Assembly (NCBI GenBank): GCA_902826065.1
Contig: CADEDM010000018.1
Coordinates: forward strand, 1-43,503
DNA: 43,503 nucleotides
Direction of reading: 5' to 3'
DNA from: an uncultured Acidobacteriota bacterium
Lineage (GTDB): Bacteria > Acidobacteriota > Vicinamibacteria > Vicinamibacterales > UBA2999
The position numbers and the translations under genes were made by a program. The notes beneath the pieces were generated by a model. The model was not told the DNA's origin. It did not search any database and saw only the letters and a program-made list of their open reading frames with translations. Positions 7,949 through 14,973 of this stretch are shown piece after piece. How positions within the stretch are numbered: position 1 is the first letter of the stretch; the number at the start of each line of letters is the position of its first letter.

Positions 7949-8800
7949 GTGCCGCTCGACGAATACCGGAAAAAACGCGACTTCACCCGCTCGCCCGAGC
8001 CCACCGGCGAGACGGTGCCCGAGACCGATGCGGCGAAGCCCCGATTCTTCTGCGTGCAGAAGCACCTGGCCAGCCACCTGCACTACGACCTGCGCCTGGA
8101 ACACGACGGCGTGCTGCTGTCGTGGGCCGTGCCCAAGGGGCCGTCGCTCGATTCACGCGACAAGCGGCTGGCGATGCAGACCGAGGACCATCCGATCGAG
8201 TACGGCCAGTTCGAGGGCGTCATTCCCGACGGCTACGGCGCCGGCGTGGTGATGCTGTGGGACATCGGCACCTGGACGCCGCAGTCACCGGACATCGACG
8301 CGTCGCTGCGCAAGGGCGACTTCAAGTTCACCCTGGACGGCTACAAGCTGAAGGGGTCATGGGTGCTGGTGCGCACGAAGGGCTACGGCGACAGCAGCAA
8401 GCCGAGCTGGCTGCTGATCAAGCACAAGGACGAATGGGCCGGCCCGATCGACATCACCGAGTTCGCTCCGCACAGCGTCAAGACGCCGGGCGCGGACTTC
8501 GCGGACATCCTCGCCTCGGACACCCCGGACCTGTGGAAGAACAACCCGCCGGCGAAGACCGGCGACACCGGGAAGCTGTTCCAGCGCATCATCGCGACGG
8601 CGATCGAACTGCGCGAGACCAACCACAGCGATCCTCCGACGCGCCTGATGTCGGCCGAGGCCGCCGCCCGGAAGCTCGACGCCCTCGAGGCGCCGGCGCG
8701 CACCAAGGCCGCGACCAAGCGCGCCACGAAGACGTCCTCGACGACGAAGACCCCCGCCACGAAGACGAAGACGACGAAGAAGACAGGAGCCTCCCGATGA
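7949..8800 (+). CDS. stand-alone LigD-type DNA 3'-phosphoesterase domain protein
   Basis: Phosphoesterase (PE) module of bacterial non-homologous end joining, which trims 3' ribonucleotides and 3' phosphates so that ends can be ligated. Here it is a separate 283-residue protein. The PE core (residues about 1-165) has MPLDEYRKKRDFTRSPEP, the metal-binding KHLASHLHYDLRLEHDG (two His, Asp and Arg in the known positions), and DHPIEYGQFEG with the later His and Tyr. Residues 165-245 are an unassigned extension. The last 40 are a basic Lys/Thr-rich tail likely to touch DNA. Start is GTG at 7949. Its stop overlaps the next ATG (ATGA). Ligase and polymerase modules lie 13 kb away at 21741-24144. Confidence 0.9.
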   Translation: MPLDEYRKKRDFTRSPEPTGETVPETDAAKPRFFCVQKHLASHLHYDLRLEHDGVLLSWAVPKGPSLDSRDKRLAMQTEDHPIEYGQFEGVIPDGYGAGVVMLWDIGTWTPQSPDIDASLRKGDFKFTLDGYKLKGSWVLVRTKGYGDSSKPSWLLIKHKDEWAGPIDITEFAPHSVKTPGADFADILASDTPDLWKNNPPAKTGDTGKLFQRIIATAIELRETNHSDPPTRLMSAEAAARKLDALEAPARTKAATKRATKTSSTTKTPATKTKTTKKTGASR

Positions 8801-10032
8801 TGCCTGCCGACTCTCCCGCCTCGCGCCGCACCTTCCTCGCGGCCTCGGGTATGGCCGCCGCCCACGTCTGGGTGCCCACGGGCGCCAACGGCTACACGCC
8901 CGAGGAAATGCGTGAGCGGGTGTCGACGACCGGCATCTCGAAGTGGGAGCTGGACACGCCGGCGCTGTGCGTCGACCTCGATGCGCTCGAGGCCAACATC
9001 GCGACGATGCAGTCGCGCCTGGCCGCGAAGGGCCTGGGGGCGCGTCCGCACGCCAAGACCCACAAGAGCGCCGACATCGCCAGGAAGCAGCTCGCCGCCG
9101 GTGCGCTCGGCATCTGCACGTCGAAGGTCAGTGAGGCCGAGGCGCTGATGGCGGCCGGCATCGACCGCATCTGCATGACGACGACGAACCCGTCGGCCTC
9201 GAAGGTGCGGCGCGCCATGGCGCTGAGCCGCACGAGCCCGCACTTCATCCACGCCGTCGACGACGAGAAGAACGCCCGCGATCTGGCCGACGCGGCGCGC
9301 GACGCGAAGCTCACCGCCAACGTCGTGATCGACGTCGCCGTCGGCACGCGCAGCGGCATCCCGGCCGGCGAGGGCGCCGTGGCGCTGGCCGAGACCATCA
9401 GCCGCCTGCCGCAACTCCGCCTGCGGGGGCTGCTGTCGTACGACGGCGGCGCCCAGCACATCACCGGCTTCGCGACCCGTCGCACGACGGCGCTCAAGAA
9501 CATCGAGGCCAACGCCGCGGTCTTCGAGGCGTTGAAGCGCAAGGGCCTGCCGACGGAGATTTTCAGCGGCGGCGGCACCGGCACCTACAACATCCAGCAC
9601 GAGGTCCCGGGGTTCACCGATGTCCAGGTGGGCAGTTACCTGTTCATGGACATGCAGTACCTGGCCATCGGCAACGCCGAAGGCGGCGTGGTCTACGACG
9701 ACTTCCAGCGCTCGCTCACGGTGCTGGCCACGGTGCTGAACAATCGCTTCCCAGGCCGCCTCACCACCGATGCCGGCGCCAAGGCGCTGACCCTGAACGT
9801 GCCGCGGGCCGGTGTGGTCGGCGAACCGGGCATGGACTACAACGCCGGCTCCGACGAGTTCGGCGTCATCACGTACAAGCAGGCGACGAAGAGTTACGCC
9901 ATCGGCGACAAGCTCGAACTCGTGGTGCCGCACTGCGACCCGGTCGTGAACCTCTACGACCAGATCTACGGCATTCGCAAGGATCGCGTGGAAGTGGTGT
10001 GGCCGATCACCGCGCGGGGCAAGTCGCAGTAG
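8797..10032 (+). CDS. Tat-exported D-threonine-aldolase / DSD1-like PLP enzyme
   Basis: Fold-type III PLP enzyme of the D-threonine aldolase/D-serine dehydratase family, acting on D-hydroxy amino acids. The 411-residue product starts with a twin-arginine signal (ASRRTFLAASGMAAA, residues 8-22). The alanine-racemase-like barrel follows, with the PLP Lys in RPHAKTHKSAD near residues 84-94. The C-terminal domain holds the metal pair in VVPHCDPVVNLYD, as in the metal-dependent members. ATG 8797 overlaps the phosphoesterase stop as ATGA, and AGGAG lies at 8785-8789. Export of a PLP enzyme by Tat with bound cofactor is plausible because Tat moves folded proteins. The exact substrate is unknown. Confidence 0.85.
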   Translation: MMPADSPASRRTFLAASGMAAAHVWVPTGANGYTPEEMRERVSTTGISKWELDTPALCVDLDALEANIATMQSRLAAKGLGARPHAKTHKSADIARKQLAAGALGICTSKVSEAEALMAAGIDRICMTTTNPSASKVRRAMALSRTSPHFIHAVDDEKNARDLADAARDAKLTANVVIDVAVGTRSGIPAGEGAVALAETISRLPQLRLRGLLSYDGGAQHITGFATRRTTALKNIEANAAVFEALKRKGLPTEIFSGGGTGTYNIQHEVPGFTDVQVGSYLFMDMQYLAIGNAEGGVVYDDFQRSLTVLATVLNNRFPGRLTTDAGAKALTLNVPRAGVVGEPGMDYNAGSDEFGVITYKQATKSYAIGDKLELVVPHCDPVVNLYDQIYGIRKDRVEVVWPITARGKSQ

Positions 10033-10472
10033 CCCCACGACGGCAGGAGCAGCCGACGACGACCCGCACGCGCGCGCTGGCAGCCGTGACCGGGCTGCTC
10101 GTCGCGGCCGCGCCCTACGCGCTGGTCGTCCACGGCGTGCCACGGCAACCGGGCGGGCGGATCCGCGAAAATCTCGACCACGAGGCGGTGGCCGCCACCT
10201 CGTGCCCCAGATCGTCGACCACGCCGCGGGCGGGAGTCGCGATGGCACCACGACGTCGCCGACGCTGGCGCGGCGCTCGCCCGTCGCATCAACCAAGGAA
10301 CGAATCGCCGTCTCGAGGCGCACCGGCGCCGTGAACGGGAGATGCAGGCGCCGAACCAGCTCCACGATCACGGTGGCGCGAGGGCTGCTCTCCGGCACGC
10401 CCAGCGGGTCGAGCGTGGCCCTTCCGCCCGCGACGACGAGCGGACTCCGAGTCTCTGCCGGCGTGGTCGGGG
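10033..10472. other. 440-base gap between convergent genes, no convincing gene
   Basis: This stretch separates the 3' ends of the PLP enzyme and yvcK. Third-position GC bias is present, but it switches between frames. A minus-strand frame reads coding-like from about 10440 to 10230 (RSPLVVAGGRATLDPL ...), then the bias moves to the other two minus frames. A plus-strand frame with a hydrophobic start (VTGLLVAAAPYALVVHG, near 10086) is also open. None has a good start and full length, and I recognise no family. A frameshifted pseudogene of the minus-strand frame is the best guess. Sequencing error would look the same. Confidence 0.35.
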
Positions 10473-11438
10473 TCAGAGCACGCGAGTGCTCAGCACGCTC
10501 CAGACGGCATGGGACAGCCGCCGCCGGTCGTGCCGCGCGATCTCCCGCGTCCACAGCGGCGCTTCCACGAGCGTGGTGTGCGTCGGGATGGTGCCGAGGG
10601 CCAGCGGCTGCTTGTGTTCGCGGGCGTAGCTGGCGAGCAGCGCCGACGGCAGGCGCGCGGTGTTGAAGACGAGCAGGTCCACCGGCCGGCCGATGGTGCG
10701 TTCCACCCACGACACGGCGTCGCCGGCGGTGAAGTCGCGCATCCCCTGCCCTTCGGTCAGCAGGTTGCTGACGAACACGATCGGCCCCGGCATCTCGAGC
10801 AGCGCTTCACGCACGCCATCGACGAGCAGCGTCGGCATCAGGCTGGTGAAGAAGCTGCCTGGCCCGATGATGACGGCGTCGAACTGCCGCACGGCGTCGG
10901 CCACGGCGGGATGGATCGGCGCCGCGGGCTCGAGCCAGATGCGGCGGATGGCGTGGCCGGCGGCCTGCCACGCGTCGACTTCGACTTCGCCGCTGCTCAC
11001 GTGACCGTCGGCGTGTTCGGCCGTGAGCGTCGCGCGGGTCACGCTGACCGGCCACACGCGGCCCTGGCAGCCGAGCAGTGCGCGCAGGCCATCGACGGCG
11101 GCGAGGAAATCGCCGCTGTACTGCTCCATCATCGACAGCAGCAGGTTGCCGCCGGTGTGGCCGCCCAGTTTCTTGTGCTCGAAGAGCGTCGGCAGTCGCG
11201 ACAACAGCACCCGTCGCGCTTCACCTTCGTTGCGGGCCAGGGCCAGGGCGCAGCGCAACACGTCGCCGGGCGGCAGCACGCCGAGTTCGTCGCGGAGCTG
11301 GCCCGACGAGCCGCCGCTGTCGAAGGTGGTGACGACCGCGTTCAGCCGCAGCCAGGGGTTGCGCTTCAGTCCGCCGAGCAGGCTGGGAAGGCCCGTGCCT
11401 CCCCCGAAGCACCCCAGATTGAGCTGCCGCAACCGCAT
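10473..11438 (-). CDS. yvcK: YvcK/CofD-like UDP-GlcNAc-binding protein
   Basis: Cytoplasmic protein of the YvcK (MgfK) family, which binds UDP-N-acetylglucosamine and couples central carbon metabolism to cell-wall synthesis and cell shape. The product has the N-terminal FGGGTGLPSLLGGL, the FDSGGSSGQLRDELGVLPPGDVLRCALAL core, the HTGGNLLL segment and DAVIIGPGSFFTSLMPTLL. Length of about 320 fits the family. A start at 11447 is also open, but a TAGAAT -10-like hexamer (11446-11451) overlaps that ATG. The ATG at 11438 lies 7 bases after the hexamer, so I prefer it, giving 321 residues and a probably leaderless mRNA. It is divergent from the gene at 11495. Confidence 0.9.
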   Translation of the reverse strand: MRLRQLNLGCFGGGTGLPSLLGGLKRNPWLRLNAVVTTFDSGGSSGQLRDELGVLPPGDVLRCALALARNEGEARRVLLSRLPTLFEHKKLGGHTGGNLLLSMMEQYSGDFLAAVDGLRALLGCQGRVWPVSVTRATLTAEHADGHVSSGEVEVDAWQAAGHAIRRIWLEPAAPIHPAVADAVRQFDAVIIGPGSFFTSLMPTLLVDGVREALLEMPGPIVFVSNLLTEGQGMRDFTAGDAVSWVERTIGRPVDLLVFNTARLPSALLASYAREHKQPLALGTIPTHTTLVEAPLWTREIARHDRRRLSHAVWSVLSTRVL

Positions 11439-11445
11439 CGTGACC

Positions 11446-11451
11446 ATTCTA
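11446..11451 (-). promoter_or_regulatory. candidate -10 element TAGAAT for yvcK
   Basis: TAGAAT on the minus strand ends 7 bases before the ATG at 11438 and overlaps the upstream ATG at 11447. If it is the promoter, the upstream ATG cannot be on the transcript. Confidence 0.45.
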
Positions 11452-11482
11452 TCGGCTGCACGGCTGCCGCAGGTGCCGCGTG

Positions 11483-11488
11483 TAGACT
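11483..11488 (+). promoter_or_regulatory. candidate -10 element TAGACT, leaderless geometry
   Basis: TAGACT ends exactly 6 bases before the ATG at 11495. There is no Shine-Dalgarno sequence. Facing the yvcK hexamer across about 30 bases, it forms a compact divergent promoter. Confidence 0.45.
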
Positions 11489-11494
11489 GGCCTC

Positions 11495-12184
11495 ATGAGG
11501 CGATCGTCGTCCGCCGCTGCCACACCCGTGCTCGACGACCTCCGCGCCATCTTCGGACAGCGGCTCGAGGCGTTCGTCACCTATGCGCCGGCCGTCTCAC
11601 CGCAGCCCAGTCTGGCGCTCGTGGCGTCGCTCGATCTCGCGGACCTGGCCGCGTGTGCGGCGAAGGCGCGGCGCTGGCGCGAGGCCGGCGCCGCCACGCC
11701 GGTGGTGCTCACCCGCCGCGAGTTCGCGCAGTCGCTCGACGTCTTCCCGGTGGAGTTCGGCGAGATCATCGCCCACCACGAGACCCTGCACGGCGACGAC
11801 CCCTTCACCGGGCTCGTCGTGGCGCCGCCGGACCTGCGGCGGGCGTGCGAGGCGCAGGTGCGGAGCCTGCTGCTGCACGTCCGCGAGGACTACATGGAGG
11901 CTGGCGGCGCGCCGCGGGCGATCGCGGCGCTGGTGGTCGACTCGGCGCCCGAGTTCCGCGCGCTGCTGCAGCTGGTAGCGCGGCTCGACGGCCGCGACGG
12001 CGATCCGCGCGAGCTCGTGGCGTGGGCCGCCGATCGCATCGGCCTCGATCCGAAAGTGGTCTCGGACATTCTGCACGTGGCGAATGCCCCCGACCGCAGC
12101 GGCGTCGACACAGCCCGTCTCTTCCCGGCCTACCTGGCCGCCACCGATCAGCTCGCACGCCACATCGACGCATGGACGGCATGA
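11495..12184 (+). CDS. nucleotidyltransferase-fold-like protein of unknown role
   Basis: Unassigned 229-residue soluble protein. Its order of elements recalls proteins of the MNT-type nucleotidyltransferase fold found next to TPM and LemA genes: an N-terminal helix and strand (FGQRLEAFVTYAPA, residues about 20-33), a strand-helix SLALVASLDLADLAAC, then REFAQSLDVFPVEFGEIIAHHETLHGDDPFTGL near 77-108. A mostly helical C-terminal half follows. The catalytic Gly-Ser and paired Asp of active nucleotidyltransferases are not seen, so it is probably inactive or only a fold relative. It is first in a six-gene co-directional run, and its stop overlaps the next ATG (ATGA). The assignment is from memory of the family and moderately uncertain. 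Confidence 0.65.
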   Translation: MRRSSSAAATPVLDDLRAIFGQRLEAFVTYAPAVSPQPSLALVASLDLADLAACAAKARRWREAGAATPVVLTRREFAQSLDVFPVEFGEIIAHHETLHGDDPFTGLVVAPPDLRRACEAQVRSLLLHVREDYMEAGGAPRAIAALVVDSAPEFRALLQLVARLDGRDGDPRELVAWAADRIGLDPKVVSDILHVANAPDRSGVDTARLFPAYLAATDQLARHIDAWTA

Positions 12185-13017
12185 CCCGCACGCTCGCGCC
12201 GGCGACCCGATCGCGACGAGTGGCCGCATTCGTCCTGGTCGCGCTGGCGGCCGTGACGGCGTTCCCGGCGGTGGCCGCGGCCCAGCCGGCCACGCCGGAG
12301 TTGACGGCGCCGGTGAACGACTTCGCCGGCGTCATCGACGCCGACTCCGCGCGCGAGCTCGATCGACTCAGCCGCGCGCTGCTCGCGGCCAGCGGCGACA
12401 CGGTGGTCGTGGCCACCGTGAAGAGCATTCAGCCATGGGGTGACATCAACAGCGCGGCGACGCGGATGTTCGAGAACGGCGGTCGCGGCCTGGGCCAGAA
12501 GGGCAAGGACAACGGCCTGCTCGTGCTGCTCGCGGTCGACGACCGGCGGGTCTGGATCGAGACCGGCTACGACCTGGAAGGCGTCATCACCGACGGCTTT
12601 GCCGGGGAGACCACCCGCCGGGTCATGACGCCCTACTTCCGCCAGGGCGAATACGGCCGCGGCCTGGTCGCCGGCACCAGCCGCGTCATCGAGCGCATCG
12701 CCGCCGATCGGCGCGTGACGGTCACCGGCGTCGAGATCCGGGAGACGCCCGTCCGGACGCGCGATCCGCTGTCGGCCGAGATGATCGTCGCGCTGATCGT
12801 GCTCGCCTTCGTGGTGCTGCCGCTGCTGAACCGCGCGGGCGGCCGGCGGCGGCGCTCGTGGCGCGGCGGCGTCGGACGGTGGGGCGGCGGCTACTATGGG
12901 GGCACCTGGGGCGGCGGCTCGTCGTGGGGCGGCTCGCGCGGCGGGTGGGGTGGGGGCGGCTTCGGCGGATTCGGCGGCGGCCGCAGCGGCGGCGGTGGTG
13001 GCGGCGCGTCCTGGTAG
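12181..13017 (+). CDS. TPM-domain (YgcG-type) membrane-anchored protein with Gly-rich tail
   Basis: Exported protein with a TPM domain, a fold found in photosystem-repair and envelope proteins, of unclear biochemical role. The 278-residue product has a Sec signal (residues about 1-35), the TPM domain (about 42-165; LTAPVNDFAGVID, DTVVVATVKSIQPWG, KGKDNGLLVLLAVDDRRVWIE, GYDLEGVITDGFAG), one membrane helix near 197-213, and a 60-residue Gly/Trp/Ser-rich tail. The ATG at 12181 overlaps the previous stop. An ATG at 12172 is also in frame. It precedes a LemA gene by 19 bases, the classic TPM/LemA pairing. Confidence 0.88.
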   Translation: MTRTLAPATRSRRVAAFVLVALAAVTAFPAVAAAQPATPELTAPVNDFAGVIDADSARELDRLSRALLAASGDTVVVATVKSIQPWGDINSAATRMFENGGRGLGQKGKDNGLLVLLAVDDRRVWIETGYDLEGVITDGFAGETTRRVMTPYFRQGEYGRGLVAGTSRVIERIAADRRVTVTGVEIRETPVRTRDPLSAEMIVALIVLAFVVLPLLNRAGGRRRRSWRGGVGRWGGGYYGGTWGGGSSWGGSRGGWGGGGFGGFGGGRSGGGGGGASW

Positions 13018-13036
13018 GGCGCGGGCGGGAGGCATC

Positions 13037-13609
13037 ATGCGACAGGCAGCAGTAGCGGCGGCAATCCTCGTGAGCGCGATGGCGGCGAGCGGCTGCTCGT
13101 ACAACACTTTCGTCAGCCAGGAGGAAGCAGTGAAGGCGCAGTGGGCCCAGGTGGAGAACCAGCTGAAGCGCCGCAACGATCTCATCCCCAACCTGGTCGA
13201 GACGACGAAGGGATTCGCCCAGCAGGAACGCGACGTGTTCCAGGCCATCGCCGACTCGCGGTCGAAGCTGGCGGGCGCCAAGACCCCGGCCGAGACGATG
13301 CAGGCCGCCAACGAGCAGTCGTCGGCGCTGTCGCGGCTGCTGGTCGTGGTCGAGAACTACCCCGACCTGCGGTCGAGCGAGATCTTCGCCCGGCTCAGCG
13401 ACGAGCTGGCCGGCACCGAGAACCGCATCGCCACCGAACGGATGCGCTACAACGAGAGAGTCCAGGCCTACAACACGTCCCGGCGGCAGTTCCCGGCCAA
13501 CCTCACCAACATGGTGTTCCGGTTCCAGGACTACCCCCTGTTCGAGGCCCCGCCGGAGGCGAAAGAGGCGCCGAAGGTCGACTTTTCCCGCCCGCCCACC
13601 CCGAAATAG
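13037..13609 (+). CDS. lemA: LemA family lipoprotein
   Basis: LemA-family helical-bundle protein of the envelope. Its molecular role is unknown. The 190-residue product has a lipoprotein signal with lipobox AASGC (Cys-20). The LemA core follows: EEAVKAQWAQVENQLKRRNDLIPNLVETTKGF (residues about 27-58), a long helix SSALSRLLVVVENYPDLRSSE, and RYNERVQAYNTSRRQFPANLTNMVFRF. Most LemA proteins have an N-terminal membrane helix. Here it is a lipobox. GGGAGG at 13027-13032 precedes the ATG at 13037. It probably shares the transcript with the TPM gene. Confidence 0.92.
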   Translation: MRQAAVAAAILVSAMAASGCSYNTFVSQEEAVKAQWAQVENQLKRRNDLIPNLVETTKGFAQQERDVFQAIADSRSKLAGAKTPAETMQAANEQSSALSRLLVVVENYPDLRSSEIFARLSDELAGTENRIATERMRYNERVQAYNTSRRQFPANLTNMVFRFQDYPLFEAPPEAKEAPKVDFSRPPTPK

Positions 13610-13681
13610 CCGGGGTTCCAACCCTGTGGCCCGGCGGGCCATCCAATTGGGCACAAGGAGCCGACGCCCCTGGACCGTGGC

Positions 13682-14245
13682 GTGACCAGCACCCCTCACC
13701 CCCGTCCCGAGTCGGAGGCCGACGATGTCGCGCGCGCAGTAGCGGGCGACACGGTGGCCTTCGAGCGTCTGTATCGCACGCACGTGCCGCGCATTCTCGC
13801 CCTCACCCGCCGCATGGCCGGTCCCGACCGGGCCGACGAGCTCACCCAGGACGTCTTCGTCCGGGCGTGGCAGAAGCTGGCGCTGTTCCGGGGCGAGTCG
13901 TCGCTGGCGACGTGGCTGCACCGCATGGCGGTCAACGTCGTCATCGAGCAATTCCGCACCCTGGGCACCGCCCGTGACCGCTTCATCCCCGATGGGGACG
14001 ACGTCTTGACGCGCGTGCCCGGCCCCGACGCCGGCCGCCGCTGGCAGACCTCGATGGACCTCGACACCGCCATGGCGCGCCTGCCGCAGGGCGCCCGCAC
14101 GGTGTTCGTGCTGCACGACGTCGAGGGCTACCGCCACGAGGAGATCGGCACCCTGCTGGGCGTGTCGATCGGCACCTCGAAGTCGCAACTGCATCGCGCG
14201 CGCATGGCGCTGCGCGGGCATCTCACCGCGGAGGCGGTGTCGTGA
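13682..14245 (+). CDS. ECF-type RNA polymerase sigma factor
   Basis: Group 4 (ECF) sigma factor of 187 residues. Region 2 (about 20-85) includes FERLYRTHVPRILALTRRM, the core-binding ADELTQDVFVRAWQKL and the -10-reading WLHRMAVNVV. Region 4 (about 125-180) includes LPQGARTVFVLHDVEGYRHEEIGTLLGVSIGTSKSQLHRARMAL. Start is GTG at 13682. AAGGAG sits 21 bases upstream, too far to be its ribosome-binding site with confidence. Its TGA overlaps the GTG of the anti-sigma gene (GTGA), so the two are translationally coupled. It probably reads a promoter upstream of its own operon, not identified here. Confidence 0.93.
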   Translation: MTSTPHPRPESEADDVARAVAGDTVAFERLYRTHVPRILALTRRMAGPDRADELTQDVFVRAWQKLALFRGESSLATWLHRMAVNVVIEQFRTLGTARDRFIPDGDDVLTRVPGPDAGRRWQTSMDLDTAMARLPQGARTVFVLHDVEGYRHEEIGTLLGVSIGTSKSQLHRARMALRGHLTAEAVS

Positions 14246-14973
14246 CGAACCATCCCCACGATCAACTCTCGGACTACCTCGATGGCGAGCTCGACGCCGG
14301 CGCCCGGGCCGACGTCGACGCCCACCTGGCCGCGTGCGCCGAGTGCCGCGCCGTGCTGACGGACCTGGAGGCGCTGCGAGCCTCGGCCGCGGCGCAGGCG
14401 CAGGCCGTCGCCACGCCGTCGACGGACCTGTGGCCCGGCATCGCCGCACGATTGGCCGGTCCCCGCGAGGTGGCGCCGCCGCTGCGACAGGTGGCCGACA
14501 TGCCGGCGCCGGCGGTGGCGTGGTATCGCCGGCGCGTCAGCGTCGGCCTGCCCGAACTGGCGCTGGCCGCGTCGCTGGCGGCCGCCGTCGGCGGCACGCT
14601 GCTGTGGCAGCGCGCGCCAGGCGCGCCGGCGGATCCCGGCGCGACGCCGGCGGCGACGCCGATCGTCGCGCAGCTCGACTCGCTCGACACCGACGACGTG
14701 CGCGTCACGCCGGTCAACTTCGCCGACGCGCAGTTCGATGCCGCCGTCACCGACCTCGAGCGGGTGCTGCGCGAGCAGCGCGAGCGCCTCGACCCGCGCA
14801 CCGTCATCGTGCTCGAACGCAACCTGCGCGTCATCGACGACGCCATCGCCGAGGCGCGACAGGCGCTGGCGGCCGACCCGGCCAACAGCCTGTTGAACGC
14901 CCACCTCGCCGGCGCGCGCCAGCGCAAGCTGGACCTGCTGCGCCGCGCGGCGCTCATCACCGAAGGAGATTGA
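14242..14973 (+). CDS. zinc-finger anti-sigma factor, membrane-anchored
   Basis: Cognate anti-sigma factor of the preceding ECF sigma. The 243-residue product has an N-terminal ZAS zinc finger, H-x3-C-x2-C at His-28, Cys-32 and Cys-35 (AHLAACAEC), which would clamp the sigma factor at the membrane. A hydrophobic segment near residues 96-117 (LPELALAASLAAAVGGTLLW) anchors it. The outer part (about 118-243) is helical and charged, with DLERVLREQRERLDPRTVIVLERNLRVIDDAI, a heptad-like stretch. GTG start overlaps the sigma stop. Its own stop shares one base with the ATG of the DUF4097 gene (TGATG). Confidence 0.9.
   Translation: MTNHPHDQLSDYLDGELDAGARADVDAHLAACAECRAVLTDLEALRASAAAQAQAVATPSTDLWPGIAARLAGPREVAPPLRQVADMPAPAVAWYRRRVSVGLPELALAASLAAAVGGTLLWQRAPGAPADPGATPAATPIVAQLDSLDTDDVRVTPVNFADAQFDAAVTDLERVLREQRERLDPRTVIVLERNLRVIDDAIAEARQALAADPANSLLNAHLAGARQRKLDLLRRAALITEGD

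Noticed and set aside
11445..11447. The first yvcK ATG as the start
   Set aside because: It lies inside the probable -10 hexamer, so it is unlikely to be transcribed.
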